From Cupriavidus malaysiensis (GTDB lineage Bacteria > Pseudomonadota > Gammaproteobacteria > Burkholderiales > Burkholderiaceae): a stretch of DNA of 64,000 nucleotides. Position 1 is the first letter of the stretch. Every line of letters starts with the position of its first letter. The DNA lies in NCBI RefSeq assembly GCF_001854325.1, contig NZ_CP017754.1, positions 4,216,001 through 4,280,000 of the forward strand, written 5' to 3'. The notes beneath the pieces are model-generated. The model had not been told where the DNA came from. It worked only from the letters and a program-made list of their open reading frames with translations, and did not search any database. The position numbers and the translations under genes are program-made. Positions 36,435 through 43,764 of the stretch are shown in pieces.

Positions 36435-37328
36435 TCACGGCCGCATTACCTTGTTCCAATCAACGTCATAACCCGCCGCCTGCAGTTCCTGGCCCAGCGC
36501 TTGCTTCCAGCCGTTGCCAACATCCATGGCCACCCATACCACACCAGCAAAGTCACTCGGAATTTCGACTTCACCGCGTTTTAGCGCGCAAACCTTGCCT
36601 CGCCCAAGACGGCCCATGAAATAGCCGAGCTCAAGTAGCACATTCTGGCGGGCGCGCGGCTGGAGCTCGCCCTCCTTTGCACGGCCCTCATCATCGGGGG
36701 TGAGGAGTACGACGGCAAAACCGACGTCGTCATAGGCCTCGATCTTCTCAATGACAGTGCGGTTCTGGCTCGCCTGCTCGTGCAAGATGATCGGGTCAAA
36801 ACCTATCTTGTCCAAAAAGCGAGCGACGGTCTCGCGTGCACCCTCATCATGGCCGTGGACCACAAACACGCGGCGGGAGAGAGGCTTGATGAGCGCAGAA
36901 ATCGCGGTGGCTGACGCCTCTGCATTGCCGGTCACATCGGTAAGATCCTCGCGCAGCACACGTTGGGCCTCTCTCAGTAGCGCAACCGATTGGCTAATAC
37001 TCCGCTCGACGCCTGCTTGATACTCACTCGGCGATGGGCCGTACCCACCCACACTCATGACGCTTGGAAACCAACTCAGGCTCGCGGCACCCTGAAATCG
37101 ATTGTATGCAGATGTGCGCTCACCAAAACAACGCTCCAAAGTATCTTTGATGGCGGCGGACAGTGCACTCAACTCAGGGCTATTGCCTTTCGAGAGCGTC
37201 ATGACGTCGAAAGTCTCCAGCGCGCCGATGCGCTCCTCCAAGCGTTCAATGCCGCGCTCAATCGCTGCCGGTGTCAGTTGGAGCTTGGGCTCGACCGTAG
37301 AAGTTGTGGCAGGACGGCGTGTGGCCAT
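36435..37328 (-). CDS. TIR-domain (PF10137-like) predicted NAD-hydrolase/nucleotide-binding protein
   Basis: A 297-aa protein. The C-terminal half (153-297) is a TIR-like domain of the 'predicted nucleotide-binding' group related to CAP12 TIR: VFVVHGHDEGARETVARFL, then DDVGFAVVLLTPDDEGR, then ARQNVLLELGYFMGRLGR with the candidate catalytic Glu233, and an IPSDFAGVVW strand. The N-terminal half is helical (a coiled coil near 20-70) and probably senses or oligomerises. Enzymes of this group cleave NAD+ when activated in antiphage defence. A GGAGG site precedes the ATG. It converges on the nuclease/PRTase operon and has its own upstream region. Confidence 0.82.
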   Translation of the reverse strand: MATRRPATTSTVEPKLQLTPAAIERGIERLEERIGALETFDVMTLSKGNSPELSALSAAIKDTLERCFGERTSAYNRFQGAASLSWFPSVMSVGGYGPSPSEYQAGVERSISQSVALLREAQRVLREDLTDVTGNAEASATAISALIKPLSRRVFVVHGHDEGARETVARFLDKIGFDPIILHEQASQNRTVIEKIEAYDDVGFAVVLLTPDDEGRAKEGELQPRARQNVLLELGYFMGRLGRGKVCALKRGEVEIPSDFAGVVWVAMDVGNGWKQALGQELQAAGYDVDWNKVMRP

Positions 37329-38358
37329 GGGGCCTCCAAATTATGACCTATGAGGTGCATTATCATATACAACAGAGCCGGGTGGCCGGGATAGAGCGAG
37401 GGCAGTCCTAGCGTGAAGGCTAGCAACCGAGCCCAGGCTGCCGATTGAGACTCATCGCCACCTCTCGTCAATTCTGGCGACAACGGTCAACGTCCAGAGT
37501 ATTTCATGCTCGCTGCTTCGGCGTGCCAAAGCTGGGCCAAGATTCTCAGCGACTATGCTCTTAGCTTGGCGCCTCTGTGACTGAGGACCTTTCACCCAAT
37601 CTATACATCCGCACGTGTGCCGCACACGCCATGCTGGCACGAGGCCAAGAGAGAAGTGTCTCATTGTCCTCAATTTTCCCAATCCAAATCCTGCTTTTGA
37701 ACCCAATTAGTACAGATCAACGAATTGAGTACATGACGCGGATAGAAATTGGGTGAAAGGTAGGGAGGCCGTCCCCAACAGACCATATTTCGCGGTACGG
37801 CGTGCCCCCTATGCGATCGGCGAGCATCGATGCATTTATTCTTAACAAAAAGCAAAAGGAACCCGCAGTTTCTTGGGCCTTGGACCTCTATTGCAGTGCC
37901 GGGATCGCCAGATAGCCCTCTGAACCAGTTCCGATTGAGCTTGCCGCTCACCTGAATGTGCCCCATTGTTGACTCAACCTAGTGCCAATTCTTCGCATGA
38001 CTGTGCCCAAACTACGCGTATTGGTGCACCGCCTCAGGCTTGGCGCATTGGTCCTTCGACAATACCTCCTGATGCTTTGTGCTCGGATCCGAACACTTCT
38101 CTACGTTCCGCCGCGCCATACGAGCACGCAGAAATCAACTAAAAATCAATTAATTAGACATAGTTGAAGGCATCCGTGTGCCACACTCTTTATGTTCCAC
38201 TCCGACCGCTTGTTGGGCGCATGATGGGCTCACCTCTCACCGAAGGAACCCCAAGATTTGCACGCTGCCGGCCCTAGCTCGCCCGACTCCTGTTAGGTCT
38301 GCATTAAGCTTTTGTTAAGTATTTACTAAGCCGGTGTTAAGTGACTGTTAGGGATGCG
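37329..38358. other. 1.0-kb non-coding stretch in the island
   Basis: It holds the TIR gene promoter region at its left end (AT-rich, 37340-37375), an AT-rich tract near 38130-38165 and the 11-bp-phased array at its right end. Two minus-strand frames (37452-37706, 37670-37966) have no family resemblance and poor ribosome sites, so I do not call them. Confidence 0.5.
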
Positions 38359-38363
38359 TTAGG
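38293..38363. repeat. Seven TTARG elements at exact 11-bp pitch (iteron-like array)
   Basis: TTAGG, TTAAG, TTAAG, CTAAG, TTAAG, TTAGG and TTAGG start at 38293, 38304, 38315, 38326, 38337, 38348 and 38359: seven elements, each exactly 11 bp after the last, with a G before most of them. The intervening six bases vary. This places all elements on one face of the helix. An AT-rich tract lies about 130 bp to the left. The first and last units share TTAGGTCT. Likely a protein-binding array (replication iterons or a regulator). Confidence 0.85.
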
Positions 38364-38634
38364 TCTTCCCTGGTTTGCCATACTCAGGCAGAGGGCGTGG
38401 CTCCAACTCAGTCACCACAACCAACTCGCCTCGCCCAAGATCGAGTTCCATCAACTCTCTTCGGCCGTCTGGATACCAACGCACGACCTGACCGGGATAG
38501 GCTGGATCACCAACGTAAATTGGCCTGCCCGCTGCCCAGTGGCTCCTGGCGGCCTCTCCGGCACCGGTTCCACGCAGACCAGCCTTGAGATCAGCCATGG
38601 TCTCTTTCATTGCTTCTCGAATTCTGCTTCCCAC
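38359..38634 (-). CDS. Small island protein of unknown function
   Basis: Up to 91 aa, starting GTG at 38634 after an AGGAA; ATG codons at 38610 and 38598 (MADLKAGL, with AAAGAG before it) are alternatives. The C-terminal part, GRPIYVGDPAYPGQVVRWYP and LVVVTELEPRPLPE, looks like a compact beta-rich domain and resembles small hypothetical proteins often carried on integrative elements. The stop codon overlaps the last 11-bp repeat. Its upstream region contains the 32-bp-spaced palindromes and a DnaA box. Confidence 0.6.
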   Translation of the reverse strand: MGSRIREAMKETMADLKAGLRGTGAGEAARSHWAAGRPIYVGDPAYPGQVVRWYPDGRRELMELDLGRGELVVVTELEPRPLPEYGKPGKT

Positions 38635-39011
38635 GTTGGCCAGTTCCTAATGTTGCAACCGCTTCAAAGTAGCCGTCTTTCCCTATCGGCCGGCCGCATG
38701 TGCGCTCCCCCTGCCGTCGCCGACAAGACGGCATTGGCACCTTCCGCGAAGTATATGGCTAGCCTTCATCCGATAGCATGGCAATCGAACACGTGCGCGG
38801 CTTGCCTCAGTCCCAGTGGCGTCGTTAGAACAACGTGCAGGGCCACACGTGGATCACGAGCCACTCGCGCATGCTTTGCGAATGGTCGGCGCTTGGAGCC
38901 GATTTCAACGAGCGCTCTGAGAACATCAAAGACGACTGCTCGAATCGGAGCGCCCCCCCCCACGGCGACTACTGCTCCTTTGCGTCCTACAGGCCTCGCT
39001 TGGATCTCCAG

Positions 39012-39020
39012 TTATCCACA
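39012..39020 (+). promoter_or_regulatory. Consensus DnaA box TTATCCACA
   Basis: A perfect match to the bacterial DnaA-box consensus in non-coding island DNA, 54 bp from the first of three spaced palindromes. A single 9-mer can occur by chance, but its placement in the repeat region supports a role. Confidence 0.55.
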
Positions 39021-39073
39021 GGCGCATCCGCCCTGCCTCGCCATCTATTAAATAGAAGATCTATCTTGTTAGG

Positions 39074-39152
39074 GTGTCTGGCAGGTACCAATTAGCACCC
39101 AATGAGTGCCTGCCAGGCACTGATCCAACGATGATTGGTGTCTACTGGACAC
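39074..39152. repeat. Three 15-bp palindromes at exact 32-bp spacing
   Basis: GTGTCTGGCAGGTAC (39074), GTGCCTGCCAGGCAC (39106) and GTGTCTACTGGACAC (39138) follow the consensus GTGYCTRSYRGRYAC and are spaced by exactly 32 bp, about three helical turns. The middle copy is a perfect dyad (GTGCCTG-C-CAGGCAC). The array ends four bases before the stop of the winged-helix gene. Probably binding sites for an island-encoded dimeric DNA-binding protein. Confidence 0.85.
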
Positions 39153-39155
39153 GTA

Positions 39156-39770
39156 TCAGTCAGAGCTGTGTACAACTTCTTCCGCCGCCTCGCTTCGCAC
39201 GAGCTTGGTATGCAGCGAAAGCAGGGCCTCGCGCATCTCCCGCGGCAGCCCGTCAAAGTCCCCAGAATTTATTGTTATGACATCACCGGCCGCTTGTGTG
39301 ACGTTGATCTGCAAGCGTTCGATATGAACCACCCGCGATCCAGAGAAGTCTCCGGACAATATGAGATTTTTCAGATCAGCCATCGCTGCTTGAACGGTAG
39401 TCGGAAGGTAATCCCAGGTTGCGACGGCGGCCTGCCGGCCGCTCCCATCACGAATGGACACCTGCTCGCGAAGCCGATACTCGTTCTTTCGCCCGGCTCT
39501 GGTCCGCTTGAGGTAGCCGAAGGTCTCCAGCACCTTTAGAACCCGAATCACTTGGCTCCTACTGATGCCAGTCTCATCAGCGATTACGTCGATCGACGGG
39601 AACGAGTTGCCGGTATTGAAGTTGGCGTGTGCCTTGATCACTAAGTACACCGTGACGGCATATGGGCCCATGCGCGCCGCATCGCGCGACGAGAACATCG
39701 AGCGGAATACGTGGAACCACGTGGTCTCGGCACGAAGGTTCTCGTCCGAGCCTAGTGCGACGGCATTCAT
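39156..39770 (-). CDS. Winged-helix DNA-binding protein, candidate replication initiator or regulator
   Basis: A 204-aa protein with an N-terminal HTH_36-like winged helix: YAVTVYLVIKAHANFNTG, then SFPSIDVIADETGISRSQVI and a wing (LKRTRAGRKNEYRLRE). The C-terminal half has no named domain. HTH_36 domains are common in plasmid and phage replication proteins and in regulators. It begins inside the stop of the 78-aa HTH gene (ATGA overlap), and its 3' end abuts three spaced palindromes, which are natural candidate targets. Confidence 0.7.
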   Translation of the reverse strand: MNAVALGSDENLRAETTWFHVFRSMFSSRDAARMGPYAVTVYLVIKAHANFNTGNSFPSIDVIADETGISRSQVIRVLKVLETFGYLKRTRAGRKNEYRLREQVSIRDGSGRQAAVATWDYLPTTVQAAMADLKNLILSGDFSGSRVVHIERLQINVTQAAGDVITINSGDFDGLPREMREALLSLHTKLVRSEAAEEVVHSSD

Positions 39771-40003
39771 CCGTTGGATGCTGAGAATTCTTCGTCGATC
39801 AGCCTGGCGATCTGTTCCGTACGGAAGTACATACGCCTACCGATGTGGATCTTCGTCGCATTGATACTGCGGGCCCACGCCGATCGTGACGTGGTCAAGC
39901 TGATGCGCAGCCCGTCCGGGCTGCGATCGAGAATCTCTGCGAGCTGCGTAAGCGTCAGCAGCACTGAGTACTTGTCTTTCAAGGTGGCAAAGGTTGCTGT
40001 CAA
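39767..40003 (-). CDS. Small helix-turn-helix protein, excisionase-like
   Basis: A 78-aa protein with a MerR/AlpA-like HTH: LLTLTQLAEILDRSPDGLRI, then KIHIGRRMYFRTEQIARLID, the pattern of excisionase or AlpA-type DNA-binding proteins in which a conserved Arg-rich turn precedes a 'YFR..EI..LI' helix. In mobile islands such proteins control integrase expression or excision. It is the first gene of a two-gene operon with the winged-helix gene and is divergent from the unknown 332-aa protein. Confidence 0.65.
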   Translation of the reverse strand: MTATFATLKDKYSVLLTLTQLAEILDRSPDGLRISLTTSRSAWARSINATKIHIGRRMYFRTEQIARLIDEEFSASNG

Positions 40004-40106
40004 CGATCGACTCCTCTATGCATCGCACGATTGCGGTTGGTGTCGATATTCTTCTCCAGATTGCGCTACATTCAGGGGTAAAAGAAATTCCGCCTCCACA
40101 CAGGCA

Positions 40107-41105
40107 ATGCAAGAAGGATCCAACAACATCTACCCCGGTATAGCTCTCAAGCCAAAGCGCGGCAGACCTCTCGGCACGACGAAAGGCCGCGATGACCGGT
40201 TGCGAGACCGGATTCGCACTGTGGCGACAATGCACGATCTTCTTTTCCGGACCACGTGCGCTGACAACGTCGATCAGTTTGCTCGATGGTTCGACCAAAC
40301 GATGTCCGAGCGACACCCTTTGATTGAGTGGGGTACGCAACGGTCCCGCAAATGGAGAAGGAACTACGCAGGCGATGCGTCGTTGACGAGAGAGTCGCTG
40401 GACTTCCTAGATGAGCTGTTCCCTGACTCCCGGTACTACACGGTGACCGTGGCGTCTACCAAACGATTGTCGGTAACCCCCGACTATCCGAGACCAGCGC
40501 AGCCACAAGACAAACGCGCACGCGAGGAGCCGCTGAGCGCGCTCGAACTGTTTCAACACGGGCCGAGCAACCTTTGGATAGCCCTATGGGGACACGAGGG
40601 CGCACTGGACCGACTTTGGAAGCTCTATCCACCCGACAGGGAGTACGACGGAGATTGGGGAGCTGCGGCCGATTTCGAGGATGTACTCACACACCTTGAA
40701 ATGTATCTTTACGGCAACTATGACAGCGGAGTAGCACTTACAACCGCGGACCTGGGACGTGCAATTGTGGTCTACCGGCTCCAAGAGGCGCACGGCAGCC
40801 GCTATTGCCATGGACTCAGGGCCTATCTCTGCGTCAGGCTAGCGCTTGCGGAGCACTATCCCTGGCTGCGCGCGTGGGGAGTCTTCGATGACCTGTCCAG
40901 TTACATCGTGGGACTTGAAGAGCAGCGCATCTCCGAAGACGGAGGTTACCGTCGCGCAGTTCAAGAACACTACAAGGCCTATGGCGCATTCAACGTGGGC
41001 ATGTTCGTCGAGAACCCGTTCTGGTATCTGCTCGACTGGAAACCACACCAGGCACGTCGATACGCACCTTTGGCGCAATGGTCAGCCTATACCTTCAAAA
41101 GGTGA
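40107..41105 (+). CDS. Island protein of unknown function
   Basis: A 332-aa soluble protein with a basic N-terminal segment (KPKRGRPLGTTKGRDDRLRDR, an AT-hook-like GRP core) and a mostly helical remainder rich in Trp and Tyr. No motif, signal peptide or membrane helix is recognised. The ATG at 40107 is chosen because the frame upstream reads through the divergent HTH gene. Its stop is 17 bp from the convergent integrase gene. It may be island-specific DNA-binding or cargo. Confidence 0.6.
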   Translation: MQEGSNNIYPGIALKPKRGRPLGTTKGRDDRLRDRIRTVATMHDLLFRTTCADNVDQFARWFDQTMSERHPLIEWGTQRSRKWRRNYAGDASLTRESLDFLDELFPDSRYYTVTVASTKRLSVTPDYPRPAQPQDKRAREEPLSALELFQHGPSNLWIALWGHEGALDRLWKLYPPDREYDGDWGAAADFEDVLTHLEMYLYGNYDSGVALTTADLGRAIVVYRLQEAHGSRYCHGLRAYLCVRLALAEHYPWLRAWGVFDDLSSYIVGLEEQRISEDGGYRRAVQEHYKAYGAFNVGMFVENPFWYLLDWKPHQARRYAPLAQWSAYTFKR

Positions 41106-41122
41106 GCCGGGATCCCCCATTA

Positions 41123-42163
41123 CTATGCCAACCGGCGATCAAGCTTCGAAACAAGATCTTCGGCTCGAAGATGCGTGTAGCGCTTCAGCATCTGCATTGA
41201 CTTGTGACCACTGATCGCAGCAACCTCCTGATCGCTTAGCCCTGCTTCCACGAGCCTGCTGACCGCTTCATGACGAAGATCGTGGAAATGTAGGTCCGCC
41301 AGTCCTACGTCGCTTGTGATTCGCCTCCAGAGCTTCTGAAAGACGTAGGGCTTTCGGTGGCCGTTGGCCCCAGGCTCGCCAAAGAAGACCAGATCGGTAT
41401 CGAGAGGGCGTAACGGATTATCCATCGCAAGTTGCAAGATCCCCGCAGCTACGCGGGTCAGCGGTACCAGGCGCGCAAAACCATTCTTCGTGTCGCTGAG
41501 GCCAACGACGCGCCGCTGCAAGTCAATCTGCGAACGGCGTAGCCCCGTGATCTCCGACGAGCGCATACCGGTCTCTACCGCGAAGCGAACAATCCAACCA
41601 AGCATTGGGTTGCTGTGACCGTCGACTGCCGCAAACAGTCGCTGCTGCTCGTCGAGGTTGAGACGTCGGCTGCGGCCCGGACCAGGACTCGGTTTGCGAA
41701 TGTTGGCGACAGGATTAAAGGTCAGACCGATGCCCCATTCCTGAATGGCCGTTCGGAACAGGTGGCCCAGCATGGCGAGCTCGATGCGCACCGTGTTGTT
41801 CGCTTTTCCCGCCGCCAGTCGCTCGTCACGATATTTGGCAACCAGGTCGGCGCTGACGGCCGCCATCGAGTACTTCCCGAAAAACGCTTCCAAGTGCTGG
41901 GCCGTAAAACGTTCGCTGCGCTGGGTCGTCGGCTTCTTTGTGACAGAGACCTCTTCCATGTAGCGCTTCAACGCGCCGGCGACAGTCAGCTTCTCAGACG
42001 GTGCGCGGGATAGATACACGCCCCGAACCATCTCGTCCTCGGTGCTTCGAGCCCAATCTTCGGCATCGCGTTTGGTGCGGAAGGTCTTGGCCGTGGTCGG
42101 CCAGCCGAGCTTGCGAATGACCGCCTTCCACGTGCCGGAAGGCGTCTTGACGATGGTCGCCAT
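41123..42163 (-). CDS. int: Tyrosine recombinase / island integrase
   Basis: A 346-aa phage-type integrase: an arm-binding N-terminus (MATIVKTPSGTWKAVIRK), a SAM-like core-binding domain (about 55-145) and a catalytic domain with the full R-K-H-R-H-Y set (Arg201 in TGMRSSE, Lys226, His294 and Arg297 in HDLRHEA, His320 in SGHKS, Tyr329 in KRYTH). It cuts and rejoins DNA at the tRNA-Thr 3' end. The start at 42163 is preferred to an in-frame extension into the att-proximal hairpin. The gene sits about 100 bp from the intact tRNA. Confidence 0.93.
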   Translation of the reverse strand: MATIVKTPSGTWKAVIRKLGWPTTAKTFRTKRDAEDWARSTEDEMVRGVYLSRAPSEKLTVAGALKRYMEEVSVTKKPTTQRSERFTAQHLEAFFGKYSMAAVSADLVAKYRDERLAAGKANNTVRIELAMLGHLFRTAIQEWGIGLTFNPVANIRKPSPGPGRSRRLNLDEQQRLFAAVDGHSNPMLGWIVRFAVETGMRSSEITGLRRSQIDLQRRVVGLSDTKNGFARLVPLTRVAAGILQLAMDNPLRPLDTDLVFFGEPGANGHRKPYVFQKLWRRITSDVGLADLHFHDLRHEAVSRLVEAGLSDQEVAAISGHKSMQMLKRYTHLRAEDLVSKLDRRLA

Positions 42164-42221
42164 GTACCTGTTCTGAGAGCTGACTGTACCGAAAATGTAC
42201 TTTTCAACGCCCAGAAAGCAC

Positions 42222-42252
42222 AAGGGGTCACGTGAAATTCACGTAACCCCTT
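42222..42252 (-). terminator. Hairpin brought by the island, replacing the tRNA-Thr terminator
   Basis: A long inverted repeat (AAGGGGTCACGTGAA / TTCACGTAACCCCTT) with a single mismatch in the stem, located between the integrase start and the att core. It is placed to end the tRNA-Thr transcript now that its native terminator (34137-34163) lies 8 kb away. The following U-tract is weak. Confidence 0.5.
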
Positions 42253-42258
42253 GAATTT

Positions 42259-42306
42259 ATTGGTGCCGGCTGCAGGACTCGAACCCGCCACCTGATGATT
42301 ACAAAT
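42259..42306 (-). repeat. Right att repeat, within tRNA-Thr
   Basis: Identical over 48 bp to 34171-34218. It covers the 3' portion of the intact tRNA from the anticodon loop to CCA plus two flanking bases. The shared anticodon-loop end is a usual crossover region for tRNA-targeting integrases. Confidence 0.95.
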
Positions 42307-42336
42307 CAACTGCTCTACCTGATGAGCTAAGCCGGC
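42261..42336 (-). tRNA. tRNA-Thr (anticodon TGT)
   Basis: A 76-nt tRNA with encoded CCA. The acceptor stem GCCGGCT pairs with AGCCGGC, the D arm contains AGCTCATCAGGTAGAGC, the anticodon loop TTTGTAA gives TGT (reads ACA/ACG threonine codons) and the T arm has GGGTTCGAGTCC. Its 3' half is the integration site of the adjacent island and is restored intact by the island's att sequence. Confidence 0.97.
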
Positions 42337-42394
42337 AAATGTGGTGCAGCCCGCCATTCTACTGCATGCCGGGCGGCTTGTGAGGAAGGCTGGC

Positions 42395-42889
42395 TTACTT
42401 CACCACCTTCAAGGCAGGCTTCTTGCCGCCGATGCGGGGCACGGGCGGGTTGGGATCGTCGTCGCCGTTGCCATCGCCGCTGCCTTGCGGGGCGGGCGCG
42501 CTGTCGCTGCCGACCGGCGCCAGCTTGGGCGGCGGGTTGTTTTCACGCTCCGTGGCGGCCTGGGTCTCGGGCACGCTGCGCTCCACCGGGAAGGCCATGC
42601 CCTGGCCGTTCTCGCGGGCGTAGATGGCGAGCACGTTCTCGACCGGCACGTCGATCTTGCGCGAGACACCGCCGAAGCGGGCGCTGAAGGTGATCCACTC
42701 GTTGCCCATGTCGAGGCCGCTGGTGGCGTCGAAGCTGACGTTGAGCACGATCTCGTTGTTCTTGACGAACTCGCGCGGCACGTTGGTGTTGGCGTCGACG
42801 AAGACCGCGATGTACGGCGTGAAGCCGTTGTCGGTGCACCATTCGTAGATGGCGCGGACCAGGTAGGGCTTGGTGGAGGTTTCAGGCAT
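42395..42889 (-). CDS. sspB: ClpXP specificity-enhancing factor SspB
   Basis: A 164-aa adaptor that captures ssrA-tagged proteins and delivers them to the ClpXP protease. The N-terminal ~110 residues form the SspB substrate-binding fold (PYLVRAIYEWCTDNGFTPYI). An acidic, Pro/Gly/Asp-rich flexible linker follows, and the C-terminal GKKPALKVVK matches the ClpX-docking tail (compare RPALRVVK in E. coli). It is encoded 63 bp after sspA on the same strand, the usual sspAB arrangement. Confidence 0.95.
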   Translation of the reverse strand: MPETSTKPYLVRAIYEWCTDNGFTPYIAVFVDANTNVPREFVKNNEIVLNVSFDATSGLDMGNEWITFSARFGGVSRKIDVPVENVLAIYARENGQGMAFPVERSVPETQAATERENNPPPKLAPVGSDSAPAPQGSGDGNGDDDPNPPVPRIGGKKPALKVVK

Positions 42890-42952
42890 GGTGCTTCCAG
42901 TGGCGCGGGCCGGGCGGGCCGTCCGGTATGAAGCCGGACGGCGCTCCGCTGC

Positions 42953-43564
42953 TTAGCGGCGCATCACCTTTTCCGACGGGGTGAGTGCTTCGATGTAGGC
43001 CGGACGGCTGAAGATACGCTCGGCGTACTTCAGCAGCGGCGCGGCGTTCTTCGACAGTTCGATGCCGTAGTGGTCCAGGCGCCACAGCAGCGGCGCGATG
43101 GCGACGTCGAGCATCGAGAACTCTTCGCCCAGCATGTACTTGTTCTTGACGAAGATCGGGGCGAGTTGCGTCAGGCGGTCGCGGATGGCCGCGCGGGCGC
43201 GCTCGTGGTTCTTCTCGGCGGCCTTGCCCTTCTCATTCTCGAGGGCGTAGACGTGCGTGAAGAGTTCCTTCTCGAAGTTGAACAGGAACAGGCGGGCGCG
43301 GGCGCGCTGCACCGGGTCGGCCGGCATCAGCTGCGGGTGCGGGAAGCGCTCGTCGATATACTCGTTGATGATGTTCGACTCATACAGGATGAGGTCGCGC
43401 TCGACCAGGATGGGCACCTGGCCGTAGGGGTTCATCACCGAGATGTCTTCCGGCTTGTTGAACAGGTCGACGTCGCGGATCTCGAAATCCATGCCCTTTT
43501 CGAACAGGACGAGGCGGCAACGTTGAGAGAACGGGCAGGTGGTGCCCGAATACAACACCATCAT
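42953..43564 (-). CDS. sspA: Stringent starvation protein A (GST-fold RNA polymerase-associated)
   Basis: A 203-aa glutathione-S-transferase-fold protein with an N-terminal thioredoxin-like domain (MMVLYSGTTCPFSQRCRLVL) and a helical C-domain. SspA binds RNA polymerase and adjusts promoter use during starvation; it is not usually an active GST. AAGGAA precedes the double-Met start. It is followed by sspB and lies downstream of petCBA in the same direction. Confidence 0.94.
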   Translation of the reverse strand: MMVLYSGTTCPFSQRCRLVLFEKGMDFEIRDVDLFNKPEDISVMNPYGQVPILVERDLILYESNIINEYIDERFPHPQLMPADPVQRARARLFLFNFEKELFTHVYALENEKGKAAEKNHERARAAIRDRLTQLAPIFVKNKYMLGEEFSMLDVAIAPLLWRLDHYGIELSKNAAPLLKYAERIFSRPAYIEALTPSEKVMRR

Positions 43565-43764
43565 GGTTGGATTCCTTGCGTGCGGGGTCGGTGGACTGGG
43601 CCCAGTATTCTGGCAGAAGCGACCAATAGAAAGCAAATTTATGGCATTTGAATCACATTAATGCAATCCAACGCGGCACTTCCCGCCAGCGAAGTGCCGC
43701 CAGGCCGACAATGAAAAAGGCTGGACCGGCGGCGCCGGTCCAGCCCCTGCAGCGCTGGCCTGCC

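Larger units (their letters stand above)
38635..39155. other. 521-bp intergenic region: candidate replication origin or control region
   Basis: No gene is seen. The right part contains a consensus DnaA box (39012-39020), an AT-rich palindromic stretch (about 39043-39070) and three 15-bp palindromes at 32-bp pitch (39074-39152). DnaA box plus AT-rich segment plus spaced iterons is the usual anatomy of a plasmid or satellite origin; the assignment is inferred. Confidence 0.5.
34171..42306. mobile_element. 8.1-kb integrative island in tRNA-Thr
   Basis: Bounded by identical 48-bp direct repeats (34171-34218 and 42259-42306; offset 8,088 bp). The right copy includes the 3' 46 bases of an intact tRNA-Thr gene. 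The integrase gene lies just inside the tRNA end. Internal DNA is clearly more AT-rich than the flanks. Contents: nuclease/PRTase operon, TIR gene, small protein, winged-helix and HTH genes, an unknown 332-aa protein, repeat arrays and a DnaA box. No capsid, tail or conjugation genes are present, so it is a satellite-like or mobilisable island, not a prophage. Confidence 0.92.

Noticed and set aside
37452..37966. Two overlapping minus-strand frames (84 and 98 codons) in the island gap
   Set aside because: Poor ribosome sites, no hydrophobic or domain pattern, and Cys/Arg/Trp-rich content unlike real small proteins; could be a decayed gene but cannot be supported.
38293..38363. 11-bp array considered as a transcription terminator or simple microsatellite
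   Set aside because: No inverted-repeat stem and T-tract, and only the 5-bp core is conserved while spacers vary, unlike a slipped microsatellite.
34171..42306. Island considered as a prophage or conjugative element
   Set aside because: No capsid, terminase, tail, lysis, relaxase or mating-pair genes are present.
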